From NCBI RefSeq assembly GCF_900104485.1, contig NZ_FMXQ01000008.1:62001-126000 (forward strand): a stretch of 64,000 nucleotides of DNA. Reading direction: 5' to 3'. The stretch is from Bauldia litoralis. Its GTDB lineage: Bacteria; Pseudomonadota; Alphaproteobacteria; Rhizobiales; Kaistiaceae. The translations under genes and the position numbers were made by a program. This document shows, piece after piece, positions 20,440-28,971 of the stretch; within the stretch, counting starts at the first letter, position 1; the number at the start of each line of letters is the position of its first letter. Under the pieces are notes generated by a model. It was not told the DNA's origin and searched no databases. It worked only from the letters and a program-made list of their open reading frames with translations.

Positions 20440-21299
20440 TCGACCGGGGACTCGCCGCCCCGCCGCGCGGCGGTGGGCGCTACCGGTCGACGCCGCGACG
20501 CCCAGACCATCAGGATGATGCCGGCGATGATCATCGGCACCGAGAGCAGCATGCCCATGGTCAGCCCGCCGGCCAGGTAGCCGATCTGGATGTCGGGCTC
20601 GCGGAAGAATTCGACGAAGGTGCGGGAGACGCCGTAGCCGGCGGTGAAGGCGCCGGCGACGAAGCCGGGGGTCCGCAGCTTGAGATAGCGGTGCGTGAGA
20701 ATCCGGCACAGCACGAAGAGGCCGATGCCCTCGAGCCCGGCCTCGTAGAGCTGGCTCGGGTGGCGCGGCTCCGTCCCGCCGAAGGGAAAGACAAAGGCCC
20801 AGGGGGCATCGGAAAATCGACCGAACAACTCGCCGTTGACGAAATTGGCGATGCGCCCGAGGAACAGGCCGAAGGTCACCGAGGGAGCGATGACGTCGAT
20901 CAGCGACCAGACCGGGATCTTGCGCAGCCGGGCGAACAGGATCATCGCCAGCGTCGTGCCGAGGAAGCCGCCGTGGAAGGACATGCCGCCCTGCCACAGG
21001 GCGAAGATTTCCAGCGGGTTCTCCTGGAAGCGCGGCAGGTCGTAGAAGAGCACGTAGCCGATCCGGCCACCTAAGATGATGCCGAGGGTGCACCAGACGA
21101 CGAAGTCGTCGATATCGGCCGGCTTCATCGGCGAGCCGGCAGGCCCCCACAGCCGCTGGTTCGAGACCAGCCGCTTGGCGTACCACCAGCCGAGAAAGAT
21201 GCCGACGATATAGGCCAGCGCGTACCAGCGCAGCGCGAAGGGGCCGATCTCGATCAGCACCGGGTCGATGGTCGGAAAGGGCAGGGCGAGAAGGGACAT
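20436..21299 (-). CDS. lgt: Prolipoprotein diacylglyceryl transferase
   Basis: The first enzyme of lipoprotein maturation, moving diacylglycerol from phosphatidylglycerol to the lipobox cysteine; an inner-membrane protein with about seven helices. At 287 residues from ATG 21299 it has normal length. The signature [14 protein letters not shown] is present near 137, with the conserved MSFHGG segment before it and the PSQLYEA stretch after. It heads the lgt-midA-pgeF cluster. Local substrates include the lipoprotein gene just downstream. Confidence 0.96.
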   Translation of the reverse strand: MSLLALPFPTIDPVLIEIGPFALRWYALAYIVGIFLGWWYAKRLVSNQRLWGPAGSPMKPADIDDFVVWCTLGIILGGRIGYVLFYDLPRFQENPLEIFALWQGGMSFHGGFLGTTLAMILFARLRKIPVWSLIDVIAPSVTFGLFLGRIANFVNGELFGRFSDAPWAFVFPFGGTEPRHPSQLYEAGLEGIGLFVLCRILTHRYLKLRTPGFVAGAFTAGYGVSRTFVEFFREPDIQIGYLAGGLTMGMLLSVPMIIAGIILMVWASRRRPVAPTAARRGGESPVE

Positions 21300-21459
21300 C
21301 GCGGGCGCGGCTTCCAATGGGGCTCCGCGCCGGCGTCGTCAGGTCAGGCGCGGGGGCGAAGCAGGGGCAGGTTATCCCGAATGTCGCGAGGCGGGGCAAG
21401 GGTGAGAGGTGAGACGATCTCCGGTGGCGGATTTGCCGCGCCCCGTAAATCAGCCCAAT

Positions 21460-21879
21460 TCAATGCCATGAACCGAGCACTTCGAGAACCGGGCATTCGG
21501 GCACCTCTTGTCCGGAGCATTGCGCCGCAGTCCTTGCCAGAACGCGCTCGACCCGCTTCAGATCGCGAATCTTGGCGCGAACGTTTCTCAGATGTTCATC
21601 GGTGCGCTTCTTGACTGCGGCACAGGTTTGAGTGTCACCGTCGACGAGTTCAAGCAGTCCCTTCATCTCCTCGATGGAAAAACCGAGTTCTCGTCCGCGC
21701 AGGATGAAACGGATCCGGACCGCGTGGCTTTCATCATAGACACGGTAACCCGCCGGAGTCCTTGGCGGGTCGGGCATCATGCCGATCTTTTCATAGTAGC
21801 GAATAGTCTCGAGATGACAGCCGGTCTTGCGCGCGAGTTCCGCCCGCTGAAAACCCTTCGCAAGAACGTGATCGCTCAT
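21460..21879 (-). CDS. merR: Mercury-responsive MerR family regulator
   Basis: The mercury sensor that twists the mer promoter to switch on transcription. It has 139 residues from ATG 21879, the usual MerR size. The N-terminal winged helix includes ETIRYYEKIGM, and the three mercury-binding cysteines are C86, C121 and C129, with the second and third in the CSGQEVPECP segment. Spacing (35, 8) closely follows Tn501 MerR. The gene diverges from merT, with the operator in between. The frame is open further upstream but would cross the operator and merT. Confidence 0.95.
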   Translation of the reverse strand: MSDHVLAKGFQRAELARKTGCHLETIRYYEKIGMMPDPPRTPAGYRVYDESHAVRIRFILRGRELGFSIEEMKGLLELVDGDTQTCAAVKKRTDEHLRNVRAKIRDLKRVERVLARTAAQCSGQEVPECPVLEVLGSWH

Positions 21880-21893
21880 CGTGCTGCGCACCC

Positions 21894-21924
21894 TTGAGTC
21901 TGTAGGAAGTACAGACCCTACCCT
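21894..21924 (+). promoter_or_regulatory. mer promoter/operator with MerR inverted repeat
   Basis: A -35 TTGAGT (21894-21899) and -10 TACCCT (21919-21924) are separated by 19 bases, the over-long spacer that MerR-family activators require. Within the spacer region is a perfect inverted repeat, GTCTGTA and TACAGAC (21898-21904 and 21910-21916), with a five-base centre. It lies between divergent merR and merT. The expected transcription start falls at about 21931, right at the merT ATG, so merT may be translated from a leaderless message. Confidence 0.9.
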
Positions 21925-21931
21925 GCTCTGC

Positions 21932-22354
21932 ATGGAAACACGAGATGTGACACAAACGAGTGACCACGACGCTCGAGCCGGACCGGCCGATTTGTCCGAT
22001 GCGGCTCCGGAATCCAGGCAAGGATGGTTTGCCGCCGGTGGGATCGCCGGCGCTATCCTCGCCTCATCCTGCTGCATCGTTCCTTTGGTTCTTGTGACGG
22101 CAGGTGTCTCCGGCGCCTGGATCGGCGGCCTCGCTTCGCTGGAGCCCTACAAGCCCTACTTTGCAGCGTTCTCACTAATCTTCATCGGGCTCGGCTTCTG
22201 GCGAGTCTATTTCAGCGTGAGACCCGAATGCGCTGCAGGAGACTACTGCTCCAAGCCGCGATCGTCGGTGATCACTCAAACAGCACTCTGGAGTGCAACC
22301 GCGCTCGTTCTTCTCGCCTTGACCATCAATTGGTGGGCTCCGCTTTTCTACTGA
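21932..22354 (+). CDS. merT: Mercuric ion transporter MerT
   Basis: An inner-membrane importer that carries Hg(II) from MerP to MerA. It has 140 residues from ATG 21932. After a hydrophilic 33-residue N-terminal extension, helix 1 holds the vicinal pair SSCC (C47, C48), and the loop after helix 2 holds a second pair (C100, C106); helix 3 ends the protein. The layout matches MerT apart from the longer N-terminus. There is no Shine-Dalgarno upstream; the predicted transcript start is at the ATG. It precedes merP by 27 bases. Confidence 0.93.
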   Translation: METRDVTQTSDHDARAGPADLSDAAPESRQGWFAAGGIAGAILASSCCIVPLVLVTAGVSGAWIGGLASLEPYKPYFAAFSLIFIGLGFWRVYFSVRPECAAGDYCSKPRSSVITQTALWSATALVLLALTINWWAPLFY

Positions 22355-22381
22355 CGAGCCCGGAATTCGAGGAACAATCGT

Positions 22382-22714
22382 ATGAAACGTCCCCTGACCG
22401 TCGCAGCGCTTGCCGTGGCCCTAGGGAGCGTTGGCGCCCTGTCGGCGCCGGTCATTCCGATTTTTGCCGCGCACTCAGAACAAGCACAGGCCGCGGACGT
22501 CGAGACGGTGACCTTCGCGATCGAAAACATGACCTGCGCACTCTGTCCGATTACTGTCAGGACGGTGATGGAACAGGTCGACGGCGTTCGATCGGTAAAG
22601 ATCGATTTCGATGCCAAGACGGCCCTTGTGTCGTTCGATCCATCCGTTGCGACGGCCGAGGCGATCGCAGCGGCGTCGACGGATATCGGCTATCCGGCGA
22701 AGCCCGCGGATTAG
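22382..22714 (+). CDS. merP: Periplasmic mercury-binding protein MerP
   Basis: A small periplasmic HMA-fold protein (110 aa) that captures Hg(II) and hands it to MerT. A Sec signal peptide covers about residues 1-38 and ends in AQAA. The metal site is MTCALC with C52 and C55, followed by the usual ferredoxin-like strand and helix pattern to the end. It is slightly longer than Tn501 MerP because of the signal peptide. It lies between merT and merA on the same strand. Confidence 0.95.
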   Translation: MKRPLTVAALAVALGSVGALSAPVIPIFAAHSEQAQAADVETVTFAIENMTCALCPITVRTVMEQVDGVRSVKIDFDAKTALVSFDPSVATAEAIAAASTDIGYPAKPAD

Positions 22715-22811
22715 CATCGGCTCTGCCACACCCGAAGGCGCCTGTTTTCGCGACGACGATTCACAACCCCTTCGTCGGTCCATTCCAGGACCCTGCATCG
22801 AAAGCACCGAC

Positions 22812-24242
22812 ATGATTGACTGCTGCGAGACAGACGCAAAGATGGATCGCTACGACCTCGCCGTCATCGGTGCCGGTTCGGCGGGCTTCTCCGCCGCGAT
22901 TACGGCCGCGGAACAAAGGGCGCAAGTCGTCCTGATCGGTCATGGCACGATAGGCGGAACCTGCGTGAATGTCGGTTGCGTTCCTTCCAAGACCATGATC
23001 CGCGCGGCGGAAGCCTTGCACAGCTCCCGCGCGGCCAGTCGGTTTCCAGGCGTCTCGGGCGAGGCCCATCTCAGTAGCTGGCGGGATCTGATCGCAGCGA
23101 AGGACGATCTGGTCACGACGCTCCGACAGAAGAAATACATCGACCTGCTGCCGGACTATAACGGTATCGCCTATCTCGAAGGCGAAGCGCTGCTGGATGA
23201 CCGAGGCGTTCTCGTCAATGGAGGCGTCGTCGATGCCGGCAGGGTCATTATCGCGACCGGATCTTCACCATCGCTGCCGGACATCCCCGGCGTAGCGAAC
23301 ATTCCCTATCTGACCAGCACCACCGCGCTGGATCTGACCGAGTTACCGCGCTCAATGATCGTGATCGGTGGTGGCTATATCGGTTGTGAACTGGCGCAGA
23401 TGTTTGCGCGCGTCGGCACGGAGGTGACATTGGTGACCCGTTCGCGCGTGCTGCCGGAAGCGGAGCCGGAGATTTCCGACGCGTTGACCGGCTACCTCCG
23501 CGAAGACGGTATCACCGTCCGCTCCGGGCTCGCCTATCGCCGGATTGACCGCAGCGCGGACGGGATCGCTCTAGCCATTGAGATGAGCGACGGAGAATGT
23601 GAAACGCTCATCAGCGAGCACGTGCTGATCGCGACCGGTCGGTCGCCCAATACAGGCAAATTGGGACTGACCAAGGCAGGCGTGGAGTTGACGGCCGAAG
23701 GCGGTGTGTCCATCGACGATCGCATGCGCTCGTCGAAAAGCGGGGTATACGCTGCGGGGGACGTCACCGGTCGAGATCAGTTTGTCTATATGGCCGCGTA
23801 TGGTGCGAAGCTGGCGGCGCTGAACGCGCTCAACGGCGATCGTCTCGTCTATGACAACACTGCCATGCCCTGGGTCGTATTCACCGATCCCCAGGTCGCC
23901 GGCGTCGGCATGAGCGAGGCGGCAGCGAACGCCGCGGGCTTTGAAACGAAGACTTCGATCGTCCCGCTTGACCAGGTACCGCGGGCACTTGCCGCGCGTG
24001 ACACGCGGGGTCTCATCAAGCTCGTCGCCGACGCCAGGACGGATCGACTGCTTGGCGCGCAACTGTCGGCGCCAGAGGGCGCCGACAGCATCCAGACCAT
24101 GGTTCTGGCGCTCAAGCATGGAATGACGGCAAAAGCACTCGGCGAGACGGTGTTCCCGTATCTGACAACCGTCGAGGGCCTTCGACTGGCAGCCCAGGGT
24201 TTCGGGAAAGACGTCAGTAAACTTTCCTGCTGCGCTGGCTAA
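22812..24242 (+). CDS. merA: Mercuric reductase
   Basis: This cytoplasmic FAD- and NADPH-dependent enzyme reduces Hg(II) to volatile Hg(0). From ATG 22812 it has 476 residues. It shows the FAD-binding VIGAGSAGFSAA near 18, the redox pair GGTCVNVGCVPSK (C51, C56), a second GGGYIGCE nucleotide fold, and the C-terminal vicinal cysteines C473 and C474 in LSCCAG that deliver mercury. The N-terminal HMA domain found in many MerA proteins is absent; a short DCCE segment at residues 3-6 is the only extra cysteine pair there. No merB follows. Confidence 0.95.
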   Translation: MIDCCETDAKMDRYDLAVIGAGSAGFSAAITAAEQRAQVVLIGHGTIGGTCVNVGCVPSKTMIRAAEALHSSRAASRFPGVSGEAHLSSWRDLIAAKDDLVTTLRQKKYIDLLPDYNGIAYLEGEALLDDRGVLVNGGVVDAGRVIIATGSSPSLPDIPGVANIPYLTSTTALDLTELPRSMIVIGGGYIGCELAQMFARVGTEVTLVTRSRVLPEAEPEISDALTGYLREDGITVRSGLAYRRIDRSADGIALAIEMSDGECETLISEHVLIATGRSPNTGKLGLTKAGVELTAEGGVSIDDRMRSSKSGVYAAGDVTGRDQFVYMAAYGAKLAALNALNGDRLVYDNTAMPWVVFTDPQVAGVGMSEAAANAAGFETKTSIVPLDQVPRALAARDTRGLIKLVADARTDRLLGAQLSAPEGADSIQTMVLALKHGMTAKALGETVFPYLTTVEGLRLAAQGFGKDVSKLSCCAG

Positions 24243-24538
24243 CGGGGCAATCTCCCGCAGGGACGGGTTCGCCGCGACCCATTTCGCCCGGAGGGGACTG
24301 GTGTCGTGGTGTGGGGCTGTCCCGCGGGCGCCGAGGCGCTGCGATTGCCGGGCGCGCGCTGGAAACACCGGCGGTCAGCCCCGCAGAGCGGGGATCCAGT
24401 AAACGATGTCGTGATTCGTTCTGCGCCGGCATCGGTTACTGGTTCCCCTTCCCTCGGCCCTTCGGGCCTCGCCGGGGATGACAGTCGCGCGAAGGTCGGC
24501 CGCGCGATTCATCCCGGCCGGGGAAACGCGTGGCCACG
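24243..24538. other. Intergenic region with palindromic repeats
   Basis: A gap of 296 bases between merA and a convergent MFS gene, with no supported gene. It contains two palindromic elements of the kind often scattered in Hyphomicrobiales intergenic DNA: CCCCGC AGA GCGGGG followed by GATCCAG (24379-24399), and GGCCC TTC GGGCC (24456-24468) inside a GC-rich stretch ending in GCCGGGGATGA. They may also act as bidirectional terminators. Confidence 0.55.
24379..24480. repeat. Two palindromic intergenic elements
   Basis: The first element is a six-base-pair stem around AGA (24379-24393) directly followed by GATCCAG. The second is a five-base-pair stem around TTC (24456-24468), with flanking C- and G-rich arms that extend imperfectly. 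Their form resembles dispersed palindromic repeats, but no second full copy was seen in this window, so dispersal across the genome is an inference. Confidence 0.45.
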
Positions 24539-25729
24539 TCAGGCGCCGGACGGGGCGGAGACATCGGCCCAGGTCCGTCGCAACGCTCCGGCGGTGATGA
24601 AAAGGCCGGCCACCACGGTCAGGCCGAGCGCCAGCGGCAGGGTGAAGGCCTGGGCAATGAAGCCGATGATCGGCGGGGCCAGCAGAAAGCCCGCGGTCAG
24701 GCCGGTCGCGGTCGCGGCGACGCCGACGGCCGGCTCGACCCCAGGCATGTGGCTCGCCTGGCTCATGAAGAGCGGTGCGAGGTTGGCCGCGCCGATGCCG
24801 ATGAGCAGGAAGCCGGAAGCGCTGAGCAGCGGCCAACTCGCCGACAGGACGACGACCATGCCGAGGGCCGCCGTCAGCCCGCCCGCGACCACCACCCGCC
24901 TGGCGCCCAACCGCTCCACCGCCTTGCCGCCGGCGAAGCGCGACACCGCCATGGCCAGCGCGAAGAGCCCGAGCCCGCTCGCCGCGTCGCCCGCGCTCAT
25001 GCCCTTCTCCGTCGTCAGGAAAAGCGCGCTCCAGTCGTTGACGGTGAACTCGATGGTATTCGACAGGAAGGCGAGCAGGACCAGTCCGAGCAGCGCCGGC
25101 GGCGGAAGGGTGAACCGCGGTCCCTTCTTCGTCCCGGCCGGTCCCGCGGTTTCGTCGGCGAGAAGCCATCGTCCCGCGATCAGCGCGATCGGGATGAGGA
25201 TCGCGCCGGCCGCGACGACCCCGCTGCCGTCGTCCCAGCCGTGATTGATCATCGTGCCGCCAGCAACGGATGCGAGCAGCACGCCCGAGGAGAAGAAGCC
25301 GTGGAAGACTGACATGGACGGTCGCGCACGCGCCGTCTCGATCCGCGATGCCTGCGTGTTGACTGAGACGTTCAGCGCGCCGCCGACCATGCCTGTCGCG
25401 ATCAGGGCAACGAAGAGCAGTGGCACGTTCGGCACGTTCACCACCACCGGGAAGGCGATCAGGAACGCGACCGCGAAGACGACCGTGGCGCGCTTCGATC
25501 CGACCCGGCCGACAATCAGGCCGGCGACCGGCTGGAAGGCCAGCGATCCCACGCCGAGGCAAAGGAGCGCGAGCCCGAGGACGGCCGGCTCCAGCCCCAG
25601 CCGCCCGGCGACCACCGGGATGTGGACGAACCAGAAGCCGACGATCGACCCGAAAATGAGGAAGACGGTCGAGGCGGCGTATCGGGCGCGGCGCACCTCG
25701 AACGGCTCTCCTGGATAGTCGCGCGGCAT
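24539..25729 (-). CDS. MFS transporter
   Basis: A 396-residue major facilitator with 12 predicted helices. The segment VAGLIVGRVGSKRATV between helices 2 and 3 is a recognisable MFS loop, and FAGGKAVERLGARRVVV is its counterpart in the second half. Likely an inner-membrane exporter or sugar-type transporter; the substrate is unknown. It runs toward merA and is followed by palindromic intergenic DNA. It is not part of the mer operon, judging by strand. Confidence 0.85.
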   Translation of the reverse strand: MPRDYPGEPFEVRRARYAASTVFLIFGSIVGFWFVHIPVVAGRLGLEPAVLGLALLCLGVGSLAFQPVAGLIVGRVGSKRATVVFAVAFLIAFPVVVNVPNVPLLFVALIATGMVGGALNVSVNTQASRIETARARPSMSVFHGFFSSGVLLASVAGGTMINHGWDDGSGVVAAGAILIPIALIAGRWLLADETAGPAGTKKGPRFTLPPPALLGLVLLAFLSNTIEFTVNDWSALFLTTEKGMSAGDAASGLGLFALAMAVSRFAGGKAVERLGARRVVVAGGLTAALGMVVVLSASWPLLSASGFLLIGIGAANLAPLFMSQASHMPGVEPAVGVAATATGLTAGFLLAPPIIGFIAQAFTLPLALGLTVVAGLFITAGALRRTWADVSAPSGA

Positions 25730-25919
25730 GGCCGTATCCGTACAATGCGGAAATCGAGGTGGTCAGCAGGCCGGAACCGGTCATCCGTGCCCATAGCCGG
25801 CGGGCGCTGTCAATCCCGGCTGCCGAGGCATGCGCCGGGGGGAACGGTAACGGGAGGACGGCCAGTCTTCGGACTGTGCGTCGGCGGTCGTCCTGGCTGT
25901 CATCCCGCCATAGGGGAGG

Positions 25920-26408
25920 CTACCTCTTCGCGCCGGCCTCCGGTTCGGTGATCGCATCGTGGTCGACGAGGTTCCATTTCATGCCGGCGTTGCGGTAGAT
26001 GCGCTTGCCGAGGCGCGGGTAGTCGCCGACGTCGTGCGCAAGGCGTTCGCCGGCAACGATGCATCGCAATGTCACCGTCCCGGTATTCCTGATCGAATGG
26101 GCGAGGCCGCCCTTGCGGTATCCCACGAAATCGCCGGCCTTCAGGGCGTAGCTGCGGTCGCCGATCATCGCCGTCGCATTGCCCTCGAGCACGAAGACGC
26201 ATTCGTCCTCGTGGTGATGGACGTGATGCTCCGTGGTTTCATGCCCCGGATCGACCTCGATGATGTGAAAGCCCAGCCCCGTGAGGCCGGCGGCGTCTCC
26301 AAGCGACTTGTTGATTCGCACCGCCCCGGGATTGAGGAAGTGCGCCTTCCGAAGACCCTTCATGTCCGCGATCTCCTCGCGCGTGATCAAGTATCCGGGC
26401 TCTTCCAT
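25920..26408 (-). CDS. Cupin-domain protein
   Basis: A 162-residue single-domain cupin. Motif 1 is the histidine-rich EHHVHHHEDECVFVLEG region; motif 2 is GDFVGYRKGGLAHSI. Both hold the usual metal ligands (two or more His, one Glu, one His). It is probably cytoplasmic, with unknown substrate. I take ATG 26408 as start because the conserved region begins near MEEPGYLITREEI; an upstream in-frame ATG at 26456 would overlap the stop of the neighbouring gene. Confidence 0.8.
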   Translation of the reverse strand: MEEPGYLITREEIADMKGLRKAHFLNPGAVRINKSLGDAAGLTGLGFHIIEVDPGHETTEHHVHHHEDECVFVLEGNATAMIGDRSYALKAGDFVGYRKGGLAHSIRNTGTVTLRCIVAGERLAHDVGDYPRLGKRIYRNAGMKWNLVDHDAITEPEAGAKR

Positions 26409-26452
26409 GTCAGAGACCTCGCGTGCCGGCGACGCACCAATTGCAGCGCGGT

Positions 26453-27022
26453 TCATCGTCCATATTTCGCTGTGATCGATGCCCTGTCGATTGCGGCGTT
26501 CTGGACATAGAAACCGACAAGTGCGCCTGAAGCCGTCTCGTCCAGCGGCAGGGCCTCCTGCGGCATCGCGTAAACGGTAAAGACATAGCGGTGCGGCGCC
26601 GACCCCTCGGGCGGACAGGCGCCGCCGAAGGCATTCTGCGAAAAATCATTTCGCGCCTCGACCATGCCACTCGGCCCGGGAACACCGTCCGTGCCGACGC
26701 CCTCCGGCAGCGACGTGACACCGGCCGGGATGTTGATCGCCGCCCAATGCCACCATCCGGATCCCGTTGGCGCGTCCGGATCGTAAGCCATGACGACGTA
26801 GCTTCTCGTCGCCTCCGGCGCGCCGGACCACGACAACGATGGCGACAGGTTTTCGCCATCGCATCCGAAGCCCGCATAGACCTGATCCCGGTCCATCAAC
26901 CGACCTTCGGCGATATCGTCGGATGTCAGGCGCATTTCCGCCAAAGCCGACGCATTGAGGAGCGGCAGCAGGGCCATGGCCAGGCCGGCCCGGCGTAGTC
27001 TCGAATGGATTGCAGCGATCAT
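26453..27022 (-). CDS. YbhB/YbcL (PEBP/RKIP-like) family protein, exported
   Basis: A 189-residue phosphatidylethanolamine-binding-protein-like fold with an N-terminal signal peptide (about 1-28, ending in ALA). The family core is visible in GENLSPSLSWSGAPEATRSYVVMAYDPDAPTGSGWWHW near residues 50-90 and later GPCPP-type segment GACPPEGSAPHRYVFTVYA. Its bacterial role is unclear; the E. coli relatives are YbhB and YbcL. The start at 27022 has AAGGAG seven bases upstream. It lies next to a divergently oriented-looking AraC gene that is in fact on the same strand. Confidence 0.87.
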   Translation of the reverse strand: MIAAIHSRLRRAGLAMALLPLLNASALAEMRLTSDDIAEGRLMDRDQVYAGFGCDGENLSPSLSWSGAPEATRSYVVMAYDPDAPTGSGWWHWAAINIPAGVTSLPEGVGTDGVPGPSGMVEARNDFSQNAFGGACPPEGSAPHRYVFTVYAMPQEALPLDETASGALVGFYVQNAAIDRASITAKYGR

Positions 27023-27091
27023 CGGGAACTCCTTCAAGGTTCCCGACCATCGCTACATGCCCGGCTGCTGCGTCGCGGTGCCGGACCGATC

Positions 27092-27907
27092 TTATGCGGT
27101 GCCGATCCGATCAATCCGTTCATTCACGTCGGCCTGGCGGACATGCGACGGTGAAATGCCGAAGCGTTCCCGAAATCGGACCGCGAACCGCGAGGGCGAG
27201 GCGTATCCGACGTCGAGCGCAATCCGGTTGATCGGCAGATCGGTCGTCTGGATCATGCCAAGGGCAAAGGTCATTCGCGCGTCCATCAGGACATCGCCGA
27301 ACGTCGTGCCTTCCGCTGCCAGACGCCGCCGGAACGTCGCTTCGCTGACCCCAAGGGCCCGCGCCGCGTCGATCGCACGCCATGCCGCATCCGGCTCGGC
27401 CGAGATCAGACCGCGAAGCCGATCGACGAAAGACGGCGCCAACCTTGGCCCGAAGCCGATACCGTCTTCATAGAGCCAGAGGATCACCTCGCGGAGCGCG
27501 TGTTCCCGCAGACGAACGGGCGTCAGAGGGTCTTCGACGCAGGCGCTCGCCCGTTCAAAGGCCTCAACGGTGCGGTCGTGCGCGGTGGCGCGGAATGGAT
27601 CGCCGTCGAGCAGATCATCGCGTCGCAGACCATCCAGAATGCGATCGTCGACAACCAGGGCGTTTGCCGCATAGATCCCGCCGGGGGGAGGCCGGTTCTC
27701 GATTGTCAGCGGCACGCGCGGCGAGATCACGCCAAGTGACCCCGTCTTGAGGTCCACTCCGTTTCCTCCGGCCCGAATCCGTTTCGTGCCACTCCGCACG
27801 AACATGATCGCAGTCCTGTCGGCCGTCAGGGCCCTGAAAACGGCGCGGCGCGATTGCCGGACCAGAAGCAGCGGAGACATGGTCATGGCCGGGTATTCGG
27901 TTGTCAT
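27092..27907 (-). CDS. AraC family transcriptional regulator
   Basis: A 271-residue regulator with an N-terminal sensing region and a C-terminal double helix-turn-helix (about residues 170-265). The first helix pair includes ALGVSEATFRRRLAAEG; the second includes INRIALDVGYASPSRFAVRFRERFG, the AraC signature. It is directly upstream of the PEBP-like gene on the same strand, so it may control that gene, though a spacer of about 70 bases separates them. The inducer is unknown. Confidence 0.88.
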   Translation of the reverse strand: MTTEYPAMTMSPLLLVRQSRRAVFRALTADRTAIMFVRSGTKRIRAGGNGVDLKTGSLGVISPRVPLTIENRPPPGGIYAANALVVDDRILDGLRRDDLLDGDPFRATAHDRTVEAFERASACVEDPLTPVRLREHALREVILWLYEDGIGFGPRLAPSFVDRLRGLISAEPDAAWRAIDAARALGVSEATFRRRLAAEGTTFGDVLMDARMTFALGMIQTTDLPINRIALDVGYASPSRFAVRFRERFGISPSHVRQADVNERIDRIGTA

Positions 27908-28037
27908 TTCGGATCCGGGTCCTGACAGGCAACCCGTTTGTTAGCGACTTGGCGCAGGGCCTTCAATCGTTGTCCGGACGACGGGTGCCGGCGCCTGGGG
28001 CGGAATGCCTCCGATCCTGGAAGGGGGCGGCTCGACC

Positions 28038-28934
28038 CTATGTCGCGGTTTCCGGTTCTGCTTCATCTTCCGGGCCGAGGACCTTCAGGGGTTGCTTGAA
28101 GGTCAGCGTCCGGTACGGGAACGGAATCTCGATGCCGGCGGTATCGAGGGCGGACTTGATCGCGGCGACGGCCTTGTCGCGCGAGGCGTGTTCGTCGGCC
28201 GGCGTCGAGCCCGCCCACCAGCGGACGAGGAAATCGATCGAGGACGAGCTGAATGCCTGGGCGAAGACCTCGACCTTTTCGTCGGTCCGCGTCTCCGTAG
28301 CGTTCTCCACCGCCTCGGCGATGACGGTGCGGCTTCGATCGACATCCTCGCCGTAGGCGACGCCGACGACCAGGGTGATACGGCGCCTCGGGCGATCGGT
28401 GAGAACGGTGGTCGGATTCTTGTAGATGTAGGAATTGGGAACCAGGATCAGTTCGCCTGACCGCTTTCGGACATACGTATCGCGGATCGTGATTTCCTCG
28501 ACGCGGCCGGAAATGTCGTCACAAACGATGTCATCGCCGATGCGCATCGGCGCGCGCAGCAGGATAAGCAGCCCGGCGATGTAGTTCTCGAAGATATCCT
28601 TGAAGGCGAGACCGACGGCAATCGAGCCGATACCCAGCCCGGCCAGCAAGCTGGTCGGGGTCAGCCCCGGAAAGGCAATGGTCGCGGCAACGAGGATGCC
28701 GAGCACCCACGCGCCGATGCGGGCGAGCGACGACAGCGCCCGTCGCAAGGAGGGGCGCGCTCGCCACTTGCGGGTCAGCTTGCGCCCCGCCTTGCCGAGC
28801 AGGAAGACGGCAATCCACGTGGCGACAAGAACGAACGCCGCTGCAATCAGGTTTGGCGTCAGCGCGATCAACCCGCGCAGCAGGTTGCCGATCTGATCCT
28901 GGATGATCGTCAGCGGCGCAATTTGTCGATCCAA
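28038..28934 (-). CDS. Mechanosensitive ion channel, MscS family
   Basis: This 298-residue inner-membrane channel releases solutes under osmotic down-shock. Three hydrophobic helices occupy about residues 25-115; the pore-lining helix includes LLAGLGIGSIAVGLAFKD. The cytoplasmic MscS beta domain follows (MRIGDDIVCDDISGRVEEI) and then a C-terminal alpha/beta domain. It is 37 bases downstream of the DUF3618 gene on the same strand and probably belongs to that envelope-stress cassette. Confidence 0.92.
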   Translation of the reverse strand: MDRQIAPLTIIQDQIGNLLRGLIALTPNLIAAAFVLVATWIAVFLLGKAGRKLTRKWRARPSLRRALSSLARIGAWVLGILVAATIAFPGLTPTSLLAGLGIGSIAVGLAFKDIFENYIAGLLILLRAPMRIGDDIVCDDISGRVEEITIRDTYVRKRSGELILVPNSYIYKNPTTVLTDRPRRRITLVVGVAYGEDVDRSRTVIAEAVENATETRTDEKVEVFAQAFSSSSIDFLVRWWAGSTPADEHASRDKAVAAIKSALDTAGIEIPFPYRTLTFKQPLKVLGPEDEAEPETAT

Positions 28935-28971
28935 TGGACGGCGCCTTCCTCTGGACCCGGATTACCCGGCA

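Noticed and set aside
19351-21399. Single 682-codon minus-strand frame spanning midA and lgt
   Set aside because: Only the 3' half is conserved (MidA); the 5' half is a shadow of lgt. The true start is the GTG overlapping the lgt stop.
22611-22811. Upstream extension of the merA frame
   Set aside because: It runs through merP in another frame and has no HMA motif. The conserved MerA N-terminus starts at about 22812-22842.
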